Part shown: positions 24,197-34,449 of the stretch, one piece after another
Layout: each line of letters opens with the position of its first letter
Numbering within the stretch: the stretch's first letter is position 1
NCBI GenBank assembly: GCA_922989275.2
Contig: OV277864.1
Coordinates: 53,567,550-53,631,549 of the forward strand
DNA length: 64,000 nucleotides
Source: Gari tellinella
Taxonomy: Eukaryota; Mollusca; Bivalvia; Cardiida; Psammobiidae
Direction: 5' to 3'
Program-made: the position numbers and the translations under genes
Notes under the pieces: model-generated
Seen by the model: the letters and a program-made list of their open reading frames with translations, nothing else
Database searches by the model: none
Told to the model about the DNA's origin: nothing

Positions 24197-24272
24197 ATCA
24201 CTGTGTATACCCGTACACAGGATATTGGTACCAGCGAGTCGAGAGAGTTAGCCGGTCGCTCTGCAGTTCAGG
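24197..24272 (+). pseudogene. Frameshifted exon copy, inverted partner of 28008-28091
   Basis: A CACACAG acceptor-like site precedes a 76-base segment that encodes YPYTGYWYQRVERV in one frame and ends at a donor-like CAG-GTATG. The partner exon on the minus strand reads YPYTGYWYQRVEKVMDLLAD. Here 11 bases between two GTTA direct repeats are missing, which shifts the frame before the donor. Intron sequence after the donor is also shared, up to about 24461 (CTGCCTGGTACCGGTAAATA). This is therefore a duplicated piece of a multi-exon unit, broken in this copy. Confidence 0.5.
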
Positions 24273-24469
24273 TATGTTTTTTCATGATTTATAGCATAAA
24301 ATGTATATGATCAACATGTCTATGATACCGTTTTAAAGCGTGATGTTTCTGGGATACACTGGTGTCAAAACATTTCTGTTTTATTTAGAGAAACTCTCGT
24401 AAAACATATATATATGCTGCCTGGTACCGGTAAATAACGACGATTGCTGACGAAAATTTATGATATCAA

Positions 24470-25310
24470 CTGTTTAAAACGATCCAGACTACAGTCTTTT
24501 CATAAAACATTCGATCCTTTTCATAATAATTCCTGTGACTCACTAATACCACACTGTTGGGTCATACTTTTAAGAATAGAATTAAAACAAATTTGTGTCA
24601 AGTGTACGGCATATTGGTTGTGAATGAAATTTCACTGCACGGCATATTGATGTGTCACTGTACGGGGATTTGGTACCAGGTATTTGGCCCTAAAAACGTT
24701 TTGCTCTGTCACAGCTCATCCTCGGGGTGTTACTTTCAGCCAAAGGTAGCTGAATACCGAGAACAGTCTTCCTATTTATAAATTATATACTTTTCATTGT
24801 TAATTTACTTAGAATAGATAAACTAGATCTAGAGCGAGTATACCTAAGAAGTTTAAATTGAAACGATGAATACACTTTGAACATATTCTAATAGCTATTC
24901 ACGTAATGGGACACTTTTAAGCGAATGAGTAACTGTATCGGACTTTACCTAATTCGAAGATTTCTATTAAAAATCTAACACAGAGTCAATAATGATTGCG
25001 GTAAATTTATGATATCAAACTAATCCACCCACTTCTACAATATTGAAATACACGTATACAACTATACTTTCCATATGTGTTTTTCAATTTTGCACGGACA
25101 TATCGTGCAGTAAGATTACTGGGTTATGCGGTATCATTTACCACAGTGCAATCAGAATAAGTTGCCCACTTTAAAGTGAGCGGTATTCAATTCAACCCAG
25201 AGTTCTTTTCTTTAGAAAACTGCCGCGGTCGTGTTACACTTATCTTGCTGAATTGTCGTCTGATTCAATAATATCGTGTGCGAAGAACCACTAAGTACTT
25301 TTTTTCAATA
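24470..25310. other. No clear feature
   Basis: AT-rich. A short open frame near 24557 includes GGGATTTGGTACCAGG, reminiscent of the exon just upstream, but I cannot support a real exon. Confidence 0.35.
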
Positions 25311-25316
25311 AGAGTG

Positions 25317-25412
25317 CTAAACAGTTTGAATATGGATCAGAAGCCACGTTAAGCGGCGTGAATATAGATCAGAAGTTGCGTTAAGCGGCGTCTTGTCTTG
25401 ACCCAAACATTA
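25317..25412. repeat. Dispersed hairpin with internal duplication of an arm
   Basis: After CTAAACAGTTTGAATATGG the stem segment GATCAGAAGCCACGTTAAGC and GGCGTGAATAT is followed by a second copy, GATCAGAAGTTGCGTTAAGC and GGCGTCTTGTC. A ~33-base stretch is thus tandemly duplicated inside the hairpin. Flanks TCGTCTGATTCAATAATATC and GAATGAAAGAGTTAA fit the TTAA-type family seen at 11200. Confidence 0.65.
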
Positions 25413-25724
25413 TCCAATGGGCACTTAGGGTTACGCGTATTCGAATGAAAGAGTTAAAATTGATATTTAGCACACATGTTGCTCAGCACGGACTGCACGC
25501 CTGTAATAATGAACATTAACAGTAAGTGTACAATAACAGACGTTAGATGACAGTTTTTGGATAGCTCTGCGGGGTTGGTATATCCTTTAAAGACATCTCC
25601 GGTCATAACGCCTTGCCAGATAATTTCCTTGCATAAAACATGGGTCTTGTGGACATGCCGGTAGCAAAGAACCATTGAAGCGTCCCACGTGAGACCGTAC
25701 CTTTATATTTGATAATTTGGTTAG

Positions 25725-26226
25725 AAATAACCATTGAAAAGCCTTCTTGAGCATGAGTTTATCTGGGCCTCACGAGGTAAACTGAGATTGGTATACCCGC
25801 TGGCAGCTTATGCTGCATGCTTTTTCTCGCTTTACGAGAACAATGGGGGACTTCATCAATGAACTGAGGATATATCTTTAAACCTTTTTAGCTTGTTTTA
25901 GGTTTGCAGACGGATGAGTACTTAAATACATTTCTTTCATTCGGTTGTAACACCAAACCAGGTAAAATGTGCGAGTTTTGTCCTTACTGCTATCTTGTCT
26001 ATGGATACTCATCTAAGCGTTTTATGTGAGGCCCTTACCTTAAATTTGAAAGTTTGGATAGTAAAACCCATTGAAAAAACCCTTGAGTGCGAGTATGTGA
26101 GGGCCTCTCTAGACAGCTTGAGATTGGATGCATTGGCTTTTTACACTTTACTACTGCGTTACATGTATGTTCACACCTAGTGAGAAAAACGGGGAGGGGG
26201 GGGGGGGGGTCCATCAATTGACGGAG
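25725..26226 (+). repeat. Two tandem copies of a ~330-bp-spaced segment
   Basis: 25725-25870 and about 26055-26226 share CCATTGAAAA, CTTGAG(C/T)(A/G)xGAG, TGGGCCTC or GAGGGCCTCTC, TGAGATTGG and a closing TCATCAATxxACxGAGG motif. The second copy contains a G-rich run (26191-26209). It does not look coding. Confidence 0.5.
26191..26209 (+). repeat. Poly-G run
   Basis: Four G, one A and fourteen G in a row. Likely variable in length and error-prone in sequencing. Confidence 0.85.
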
Positions 26227-26228
26227 GC

Positions 26229-26385
26229 AGGTTTAAAGTAAAGCCGAATGCGCCAAGGTAAGATGCATTTTGAGTTACTTTCAGTCTGTTTCCAGCGACC
26301 ATCTGCTAGGATAAAGGAAACATGTCGTATGTTACATCTTCATTACTGTATAAAATGAAATAATTTTCAACACACGGGGGAAGAA
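26229..26385 (-). mobile_element. Degraded CCCTTTCCCC-family MITE
   Basis: AGTAAAGCCGAATGCGCC, TGAGTTACTTTCAGTCTG and ATAAAATGAAATAATTTTC are the family in order, with a broken hairpin and missing ends. Confidence 0.5.
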
Positions 26386-26388
26386 TGA

Positions 26389-27310
26389 ACAAGAGTTGTC
26401 AGAGAGACAACAAAGCTCGCCATTGGCACACTCAAGGCCACCGAGGTCAACCACTTTTCATGCATGGAAAAGTATTGTCCATGTACACATGTACACATAC
26501 AAACCAAATATGATTGTAACACCTCAAGGGACATAGGAATTACATGTATAAGCCTTTTTTGAAACCTAAACGTAGATTTCGAAACCTAAACCCGGGACCT
26601 AAGTTAAAGGTCAATGTCACTGGGCTGTTTTTTTGCATGCATTGAAATGTAGTGTCACTACACATGCATGCCAAATATTAAAGGAAAATCTCAATGGATA
26701 TATGAGTTATAGGCATTTGGAGAAACCTAAACGCAGATTTCGAAACCTTAAGCTGGATCCTTAGTTGAAAGTCAAGGTCACTGGGGTCAAACTTTTTGCA
26801 TGCAAGAAAGGTCTTGTCTATATACACATGCACACGGAATATCTCAATGGGCGTAGGAGTTTAAAGGCATTTTGAGAAACTTAATGCCTATATATCTACA
26901 TGAAAATGAGTTATTTGATATTTTGTTATGCCTGGCTTCAAGGTTATAAAGCTTTTGAAATATGTCTGAAATCATTCCCAAGCATTTAAGTTCACGGTCA
27001 AGGTCACAGAGATCAATTTTTTGCATACAAGGAAATGCCATGTTCATATACACATGCACTCTGAATATGAAAGGAATATCTCAATGGACATAGGAGTTAT
27101 TGGCCATTGGGAAACTAAACACAAGTTTCGAAACCTAAACGCGGGTCCTTACTTCAAGGTCAAGGTCACTGGGGAAAATGATGTGTGTCCATGGACAGGG
27201 TTTGTCCATATACACATGCATACCCAGTATAAAAGCAATATATCAAGGGACATAGAAGTTAAGGGCATTTTTCGAAACCTAAACACAGATTTCGAAATCT
27301 AAACTTAGAT
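26389..27310 (+). repeat. Tandem array of ~164-bp units with AAGGTCAAGGTCA
   Basis: The array opens with ACAAGAGTTGTCAGAGAGAC (a small stem, TTGTC-AGA-GACAA) and repeats a unit with GACATAGGAGTTA, GAAACCTAAACGCAGATTTC, CAAGGTCAAGGTCACTGGGG, TTTGCATGCA and CATATACACATGCA. Five unit starts occur at about 26529, 26695, 26850, 27086 and 27249. One unit is lengthened by an inserted segment (about 26890-26985), part of which resembles the palindrome at 57538-57685. An inverted array of the same unit is at 38582-39846. No GACGCCG tail follows, so this copy is truncated on its right. Confidence 0.85.
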
Positions 27311-27528
27311 AGATGGATTTTTTCAGTTTCGTCTATTATAGTTATAACTCTCCCCTCCTTTCTACATTGTTCAGGTATAATTTTAAAGTTGCACACTTTT
27401 GCGGAACAACCACGCTGGCGAAGGTATTTTAACTCCTGACACCCATGCCTCTCTATCAAGTGTGATATTACCTCCCGAAACGTTGGTAGTTGTTTCTTAC
27501 AGTAGGTACATTTGTACAGGTCCATAAT
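27259..27528 (-). CDS. C2H2 zinc-finger exon, truncated into tandem array
   Basis: The minus-strand exon candidate starts after a poly-pyrimidine acceptor (TTTGTTTTTTTACAG) at 27528. It encodes IMDLYKCTYCKKQLPTFREV then ISHLIERHGCQELKYLRQRG. This contains one C2H2-type zinc finger, Cys-x2-Cys-x12-His-x4-His (residues about 7-27), which would bind nucleic acid or protein. The next ~35 residues are basic and polar. The final ~15 residues (KFRFRNLCLGFEKCP) are translated from the 26389-27310 array, so the original exon end has been replaced by the repeat. Frame is kept with the upstream exon candidate at 27566-27744 if a 37-base gap is removed. Such single fingers occur in both host proteins and transposon proteins; I cannot tell which. 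Confidence 0.4.
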   Translation of the reverse strand: MMDLYKCTYCKKQLPTFREVISHLIERHGCQELKYLRQRGCSAKVCNFKIIPEQCRKEGRVITIIDETEKIHLSKFRFRNLCLGFEKCP

Positions 27529-27565
27529 CTGTAAAAAAACAAATGACAATGTACAGAATGTATAC

Positions 27566-27744
27566 TTGTACACACCAAACTGCCGTCGATTTCGATGTAG
27601 ATTTAAGCAAGATGCCGTACAATGGATTGAAATGTTTTTGCAATATGCCGTTCACTAGCGTATCAATTTGCCGTACACCTAGCCAACTTTCATTTCGGGT
27701 TTTTAAAGCACATGCGGCAAATACAATAGTTAAAGCTTCATAAA
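27566..27744 (-). CDS. Exon candidate upstream of the zinc-finger exon
   Basis: The minus-strand frame YEALTIVFAACALKTRNESW, LGVRQIDTLVNGILQKHFNP, LYGILLKSTSKSTAVWCVQ is of balanced composition. It ends at a CAA-GTATAC donor-like site at 27566. Removing 27529-27565 (GTATAC...TTTTACAG) joins it in frame to the zinc-finger exon. Thirty-seven bases is very short for an animal intron, so the true donor may be elsewhere or the unit may be degenerate. Family unknown. Confidence 0.3.
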
Positions 27745-28007
27745 TATTGATCAAGATAGTACAAATTACTCGTATAACATGAATAATTCTCTTATGCAGT
27801 TATAAAAAAAATATTACAATGATATTTTGTCAGCAAACGTTGTTATTTACCGGTACCAGGCAGCATGTTTATACGTCTTACGAGAGTTTCTCTTGGTAAA
27901 ACTGAAATGTTATGACATCAGCATGTTCCAGAATCATCACACTTTGATACAGTATTATTTTCCATATTGATCTTAGACATATAATTCAGGAAATCAAGAA
28001 AACATAC

Positions 28008-28091
28008 CTGCACTGCAGAGCGATCTGCTAACAAATCCATAACTTTCTCGACTCGCTGGTACCAATATCCTGTGTACGGGTATACACAGTG
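28008..28091 (-). CDS. Exon candidate YPYTGYWYQRVEKV..., donor GTATG
   Basis: The minus-strand frame from about 28091 reads YPYTGYWYQRVEKVMDLLAD and RSAVQ, ending at CAG-GTATGTTTTC (GT at 28007). The sequence is repeated in inverse orientation at 24197-24272, with a frameshift there. Sharing extends into the following intron-like sequence to 27826. Together with 27566-27744 and 27259-27528 it could form one minus-strand transcription unit that uses the zinc finger near its end. No acceptor is obvious upstream of it in this copy. Function unknown. Confidence 0.35.
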
Positions 28092-28099
28092 AGTATAGT

Positions 28100-28995
28100 G
28101 TTAAACGATTTACATATTATATGAATCTACTGAATACAGTTGAAAATATGTTTTCTTTACCAACATCGTTATGTCAGTGTGTATGAGATTGACACTACAC
28201 CCAATATATTTGCTACTCTGACTTAAACTATTTGTTTTTACATATGTCAGTTTACTTCATTTAAACGTGACCTAATGTAGTTTTTCTCTACTGTATATAC
28301 ATTTTACTATAAACTACAAACACTCGTCAGCAGTATACCCCCTCCCAATGCCGACATGCTTGCGCCTGCTTTCTGAAAGTTTGGTTTGATGAAATTTTAT
28401 AAGTCATTTATACTGAAGAAAGAGAGAAAAATTGTCAGAGATTTTGGACTCAAAGTCGACAGCAATGCTTTCAGAATATAATTTGAATACAAACGGTTGA
28501 CATATATCAGCGGTTATATATTTGTGCTGAACATGGTAAATAGGTAATTGACACGGTCATGCTATATTACTCTTGAATAGCCTTAATCATCACTGTGAAG
28601 CTCATGATTTAGAAATGTAATCCTATCATGTTGATGTATGTCTATAACCATAATTTTATTACATCTGTAAAAAATGTGACATTCATTTATACTTCTTTTT
28701 AATGGATTATACCATAGTCAATGTTGACTGATTAACGTACAGTTTAGAAAAAGTAAATTAGTTTTCATTAGAAAGCGTTTGGAAAGCATCAAATTGCTGT
28801 TTGAAAACACTAAAACTTAATAATAGTTTTGAGAAACACGACGTCGGCTATTGTGTACAATTTAACCTTGAGTAAGATATACAGTGATATCAGGATGGAA
28901 GCATTCACTGGGTACAAGTAATAGGTTAAAGATGATGCGTCGAATAATGCGTAATGGAGGCAATGTTAAGACAAACGGGAGTCCATATAATCGTA
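28100..28995. other. No feature seen
   Basis: AT-rich sequence without supported genes. An open frame near 28862-29095 overlaps the MITE at 29002 and is discounted. Confidence 0.4.
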
Positions 28996-29001
28996 GGTTA
29001 A

Positions 29002-29244
29002 TCCTCTCCCCCATAGAAGCGACTTTTAGCGTATTCAATTTATTCCTCCGCTGAAGAAAATAGTTCCAGTTTATACCCTCACGAACAATTACCATTACAA
29101 ATATTTTATATAGCCTAGCAGATTTAGCTTAAAGCAGGCTGAAAGTAAAGCAGAATGTGCCTTAAGGCACATTCTGCTTTACTTTCAACCTGCTTTAAGT
29201 GGTCACCTATTTTCACAACTAGAAACAGGCTTTTGGGTAAAGGG
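29002..29244 (+). mobile_element. 243-bp TTAA-flanked MITE, CCCTTTCCCC family
   Basis: TTAA at 28998-29001, then TCCTCTCCCCCATAGAAGCG; right end TTTTGGGTAAAGGG followed by TTAA at 29245-29248. The central hairpin GCAGAATGTGCC pairs with GGCACATTCTGC: both arms carry the same change relative to the family (GCGCC to GTGCC), so pairing is conserved. Confidence 0.85.
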
Positions 29245-29248
29245 TTAA

Positions 29249-30349
29249 TAGTTAGAAAGGAGTTTCTCTTACAACATATAAATTGTAAATTTTCTTGCAA
29301 ACAGTTTAACTGCCTCTTTGTATATGTGAAGACTGGTAATAATAATTATTTTGCCAATGCCTGGTTCTATTTCGTAATGTTGAACCGTCAATGTCACACC
29401 ATTCTACTTCTACTTCATATTACAATGTCAACATACACTTCTGAGACAGTTAGCGTTTTATTAGAATACACACAGTCCATCAATGGCCAGTCATTTGTAT
29501 CTGACGACTTTTTAATTAAATGTTGGAGTTCTGTTGAAGTTTTCGACATGGTGGCTTTATACATATTTAAGGTCAAAACGCACTTTTAATTTCAGCCCGA
29601 ATTAACTCGTTTACCTTTAATTTAAGAATGCTTGAACGATTATACATATTATGTTACACATCGTTTGTTTCATTTTAAACGCTTTTTTCAGGTATTTGGT
29701 ATTAGTGAGCTATTTGATGTTACAATCTGACTTATAGCTTTGAAAAAAATCATTACATATATATTTATCAACCCCTTTTAGGTCTTTGTTGTATACCCAA
29801 GAGATCATCATGATTTTGCGAAATAGAGCGTTCTCTAACACTCCACTGAGTATATGTCCAAAATAATCGTAGATAACACGACATTGGTCAGTCATGTAAT
29901 ATTGTTAGAATGAGAAATATTTTTGAAATTTTTGCCTCCATTGTGTTGTTAAAAACTCGAATTAAGTTTGTGTCCTGTGGTTGGAGTAAGCATTTGCTGT
30001 AATGTGAATGGGAACTAGGACCGATTCTATCATTTATACTTGGATGTTATTTTCTTCTAAAATTCCACGTCAACGAAAGTCGGAATTTAGCAAATAGTGT
30101 AAACACTTATGCACTTTGCAGTAACTCACAAATGTTCACACTATTGACTGTTCCATTTGAAACGCTCTGCTGTATGGACAAATATTGAATAGTCTTTAAA
30201 TCACCACTGTGTGTTTGTACTGAACTCTGCTAGCAAGCCTACAGGGAGATCCATTGCTTTATCAGTTGCATAGAAATATTAATCATCAAGTTGACTATAT
30301 AACACCAAGCAATGGTGAAGCTATAGTTCATTAAGCTTTGACATACATA
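29249..30349. other. No supported gene
   Basis: The longest open frame in the window (29155-29589) crosses the MITE end and continues to a TAA at 29589. It has no recognisable domain and no splice or promoter support. The rest is AT-rich with no repeats I can name. Confidence 0.35.
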
Positions 30350-30353
30350 TTAA

Positions 30354-30599
30354 GCTCATTATCCCCTGAAACTTCCAAATGACAATTCATGTTTGCAATA
30401 AAGCCTTGACCATTTTCGACTATTTAGTTTTCGTTTTTTTTTAATATTTACAAAATGACAAACAGCGAAGACCCTGATCGGAGGGTTACTGCAGGAGTCT
30501 TCTGATCAGGGACTTTACTGTTTGCATAAGACGAGTTTACTCTTCACAGCCACACCTTTGGTAAAAAAACGTATATTTACACCACTGGGGCTCATTGAG
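30354..30599 (+). mobile_element. TTAA-flanked element, CTCATTATCCCC family
   Basis: TTAA at 30350-30353, then GCTCATTATCCCCTGAAAC; right end GGGGCTCATTGAG followed by TTAA at 30600-30603. The interior hairpin ACAGCGAAGACCCTGATCGG pairs imperfectly with CTGATCAGGGACTTTACTGT around CTGCAG. Matches 51630-51872 throughout. Confidence 0.8.
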
Positions 30600-30778
30600 T
30601 TAAATGTTTTTATAAAGTTAATACATAGTTTATGATGATGAAAGGAATTTTGGATAAATACTAGTATTAGAAACACTAAATTACGTCTTTAGCACCTGCC
30701 TGCTTATGGAAATTCAAATTTAAACTGATAACCCATTTTCAGAAAGATCATAAATGAACTACTCTCCGGCTCTACACT

Positions 30779-30806
30779 GAAACAAACAAACAAACAAACA
30801 AAAAAC
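30779..30806 (+). repeat. (AAAC)n microsatellite
   Basis: Six to seven CAAA units, directly upstream of the retroelement-like fragment. Confidence 0.85.
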
Positions 30807-30814
30807 CACTCTGT

Positions 30815-31090
30815 TTTAATCGTGCCATTGATCTTATAATTATTTGACTCATTTTAAAAATGATTTTACAAACTTACTATAACAATTTTTTAATCTTGGT
30901 AATAATATTGAAAGAATTTCCATGTTTCCATGCATCTCAATATTGTATCATTTTTATTGTGAATGTATTTATTTGTCTTTCTTGCTTTGTAGGTACATTT
31001 ATATAATTTCATGTGAAGCGCTTTTGAACGCACCATTCCTGTGTGAAAAGAGCGCTATATAAATCGGGTATGATAATAATAATGATAATA
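30815..31090 (+). mobile_element. Retroelement-like 3' fragment, copy 2
   Basis: Same order as 23080-23365: ATCTTGGTAATAATATTG, GCTTTGTAGGTACATTT, TTCATGTGAAGCGCTTTTG, AGAGCGCTATATAAATCGGG and then an AATAAT microsatellite. Confidence 0.65.
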
Positions 31091-31845
31091 AAAACGTTTA
31101 TTATTCTTCACACACAATGCGTTTTAAAGACGACCTTTATAAAATGCATAGTGCAGATTACTTAAAAGTTTTCTATCTTCCAACGGGTCTGATTCACTAT
31201 TAAGTAATTTAATGCAAGATAAAGTGCTTGTTAATATTTGATGAGCATTGAATCTAAAAATGCTGCATATTCTGAACGCGTCAATCACACATCAATATGA
31301 TGTTGGAAAATGATACTGTCGACATTGGTATCTCATGCGCTATATATTCAGTTTAAGTATTGTGATAATTTGATATATACCGAATATATAACAATATATC
31401 AGTCATCAAACAGCAAATTGTGTGTTTCTCTCCATAAGTCGTATACAGTACAAGCTGCTTGAATAATGTGAACTACAATAAAGAACAGAACAGATGCTTC
31501 ATGTGACTTAAGCATACATGATCGTTATCATTCAATAATATCATAATCATGATCACATAAACATGACCTCATAAGCATAATAACATAAACATGAAGGAAA
31601 TGAAAAAATGAGGCAAGGCATTTTTAACAAAACACACCAACCATCAAGAAAGTGCTCACCATTATCCGCATACACCAACAGTTAATTGGTCTATCATGCG
31701 TTAAGTGTATCATTTCTATTTAAAATTTTGAATGCACTAGTGTTAGTTTGTTTAAGACTGTTTTGTGTTCTAAATTTTACAAATTCAAACCCTTAAGGAT
31801 GCCCGGATGAGTTTAATAACCCCTTGAATAAATATATAGTCGAAA
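31091..31845. other. No feature seen
   Basis: AT-rich sequence without supported features. Confidence 0.4.
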
Positions 31846-31930
31846 CTCGATACTCCGAATTGAGCGCACAATATATTCATATGTTGAATCTCGCTTAAGC
31901 GGAACATACCCATATTTCGAAGTTAAAACA
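31846..31930 (+). mobile_element. Left-end fragment of a further TA/pogo-like family
   Basis: TATAGTCGAAACTCGATACT and CCGAATTGAGCGCAC resemble the start of Tigger-like termini (CAGTxxAAACTCG). The matching right end is not in the window. Confidence 0.35.
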
Positions 31931-32219
31931 AGACTTAGTAAACAATAAAGGTATTGTTCTTATCCTACCTCCTACAAGTTTCTAGCTATCCGATTGGTGA
32001 AAGGGCGTCACATGAAAGCCGTGTATTTTCCATCCACTGCTTTCAGCAACCTAATATTGGTCCGGGGGGGCAACAGATATTATGCACGTGAAAACGTTAG
32101 CAACGTAACGTTCAAAATGACCAACGTTCGATGAGGATGACGTCATTTGGTTTCTATAACGGCCGCGCTTATGTAAAACATTCAAACCATTTACTTATTC
32201 GTTGATTTTGAGCCAGGTA

Positions 32220-32451
32220 CAGTGGAGAACACTTTATTCTTTCCCAATAAACGCGTTTACGCTAAAACTAATATTTCCATTTTAAACAGTTTGGAGCCAG
32301 TTGACCCGCCGTCTGATCAGGCTCCAAACTAATTGCCACTTGTACAAAAATGAAGTCAGAGTTGTCAACAAATGTTATTTTGTACATTTTATTACGATGC
32401 ATTTGCGTTTCGTTTGCATTTAAACGGGAAAGAATAACATTTTCTCCACTG
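32220..32451. mobile_element. CAGTGGAGAA-family MITE, shortened
   Basis: TA at 32218-32219, CAGTGGAGAACACTTTATTC, AATAAACGCGTTTACGC, a hairpin (AACAGTTTGGAGCCAG, CGTCTGATCAGGCTCCAAAC) with part of the left arm missing, then TTTAAACGGGAAAGAATAAC and TTTCTCCACTG. The element is 232 bases instead of 246; the left-arm deletion explains the difference. The right TA is mutated to CA. Confidence 0.85.
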
Positions 32452-32636
32452 CATACAATAAAAAGTCATTAAACGGTTGCTGATTAAGATGTAAACAGTA
32501 TTTGGGCGGTAAACATGACGTCACGCACTAATGTTTAAAGATAATGATTGATGACGTCATGTTTTCATATTATATGACTGTGACCGCCTTTAATCTATTT
32601 CGTCAAGAATAAAAGGTAGTCGGTAGGATAAAAACG

Positions 32637-32775
32637 TTACACAGTGTTCAGGTGACCTAATATGGAATATACACTGCCAGTAAATTCCATATGGGACTCG
32701 AGCTTACGCTCTCGTCCCATATGGAATTTACTGGCAGTGTATAGTCCATATTAGGTCACCTGAAAACTGTGTAAC
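32637..32775. repeat. 139-bp near-perfect palindrome
   Basis: GTTACACAGTGTTCAGGTGA through CCATATGGGACTCGAG is mirrored by CTCTCGTCCCATATGG through TCACCTGAAAACTGTGTAAC. The loop is about six bases. A few mismatches near the outer end. Single copy in the window, with no TIR-type ends or target duplication that I can see. Confidence 0.9.
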
Positions 32776-32891
32776 TTATATTACCATTCGTCGGTAAACA
32801 TATACATCATATTTTTGGAAATTCTGATACCCTTGCCTTGACGATTTAGTCATGTATGGTAGCTTAAAAACTGCAATACTAAAGTGATATA

Positions 32892-33096
32892 CAGTAGAAC
32901 CCCTCTATTACGATCACTAAAACGAAGACTAATTGAATGTATAAAACACAGGTGGAATCTCAAAGCAAGGTGACAGTAAAACAGAAAGCTCCTGAAGGAG
33001 CTTTCTGTTTTACTGTCACCGTGCTTTAAGCAGTCACCTGTAATTAACACATACTAATAAACACAGTTTATAGGTCGTAATAGAGAGGTTTTACTG
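32892..33096. mobile_element. 205-bp TA-flanked MITE, CAGTAAAACCTCGC family
   Basis: TA at 32890-32891, CAGTAGAACCCCTCTATTAC at the left, GTAATAGAGAGGTTTTACTG at the right, TA at 33097-33098. The centre GAAAGCTCCTGAAGGAGCTT is a hairpin. Confidence 0.9.
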
Positions 33097-33159
33097 TAGT
33101 TTGGTTCAAATTAGACACCAAGTAAGGAGGCGTATAAGCAGGATTGACACTGTTTGAAG

Positions 33160-34445
33160 AGTTCAAGTATGTCTGGCAAGATGAAACTGAATCTGTGAGC
33201 ATTCATTACATTTGAGGAAAAAAATTACACTTGTAAATCCAATACAAAACAACCTGAATGATATTTTTTCCTGAAACATTCGTTTTTAAAGAGAGATACA
33301 ATTACATTGTGCACATCGAGGCTTATTAACTGGTACTAAACCAAATGCACAGCGATGTTCACACAAGAAGTGTCGACGATATTCGATTGTCTCTGGTAGC
33401 CAAAAACCAATTATGTCGTGTTAAGTCTCTTTGATAAATAAATTACAATTTGTGTTTTCGGTCTCGATAGCCAAAAACATGCAATTTTGAGTATTGTACA
33501 AGGCAATGCAAGACGTTGTTGTATTTCTGTGTTGCTTGTGTGTTGAATATCCTGAAGTCCTTTATCAACTTTAGCGCATATTTGCTGACGTGCCTAGTCT
33601 GAACCTCAAGTCTCAAACATTTTTCAAGAATGCGTTGATAGTTTTTGCATGCAATAACAATAAATGATAAGATGTACTATATATAAATATAGTTTATCTT
33701 TGATAAAAAAGTAACTTGTTTAATATGAGTATAGTCAAACTTGTATTAGGCGGTAAACTAAGGCAAACAATAACTGGTATTTAAGGATGTTATATTACTG
33801 AACCTTTCGTGGGGTTTAAATAGTGCTAGTTTTGCTTGGGCCGATCGGTTGTGGCTCAAAGTAGTGTAACATTATGTTCTTAGACAGAAGAATGTTATCG
33901 TAAAGTACCAGTTAGTTCGTATCTTCTCTTAACATCTATTTTGGTATTGCCAATTTAACCCGTTTAACACTAAGCAACACGTGTGTGTTATTAGGATGCC
34001 TTGGGGATCTTTTCAATTACTGAAACATGAACCAATCTATTTGGAATTATTGGTAGTTTAATAAATATTTTTCTTACTTAGCAAACAGTTTGATTTTTTA
34101 TCAGATGGTTCTTATTGATCAGGGAATACACTGTTGAAAGAGCAAAACAAAACAAGTCACAAAAGCACTGCAATAAATAAAGAAGATAACAGCTTTTAAA
34201 ACACATTAACGATTTAGCTGGAAATTTAGTGACACACAGTTTGATTACTGGTCCGGCATCAAAGTTATCCGGCGTCTGACTGACCCCTAACATGTTTCAA
34301 TACAAACATTTTATTAAGTAGTTCAATTTATCCTAGGTATAAGAATACATTCAGCATTGCAAAATAGCAACTCTAAAGTTCCTGAACACCATTATGCAGT
34401 TTTATTCTTTCAAGCGAAGGTTCTGAATGATTTGCTTACTGTTCA
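33160..34445. other. No gene; decayed hairpin remnants
   Basis: AT-rich. Eroded dispersed-hairpin remnants occur at about 33102-33157 (just before), 34086-34135 (AAACAGTTTGATTTTTTATC) and 34235-34300 (TCCGGCGTCTGACTGACC). Confidence 0.4.
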
Positions 34446-34449
34446 TATA

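Noticed and set aside
25454..25675. Minus-strand frame with a hydrophobic segment (VIVHLLLMFIITG)
   Set aside because: Moderately GC-rich, with an acceptor-like TTATTACAG inside, but no family is recognised and it borders a hairpin element; support is too weak for a CDS entry.
29155..29589. Longest open frame (144 codons) as a gene
   Set aside because: The first third is translated from the MITE end at 29002-29244. The rest has no recognisable domain, no splice signal and AT-biased composition.
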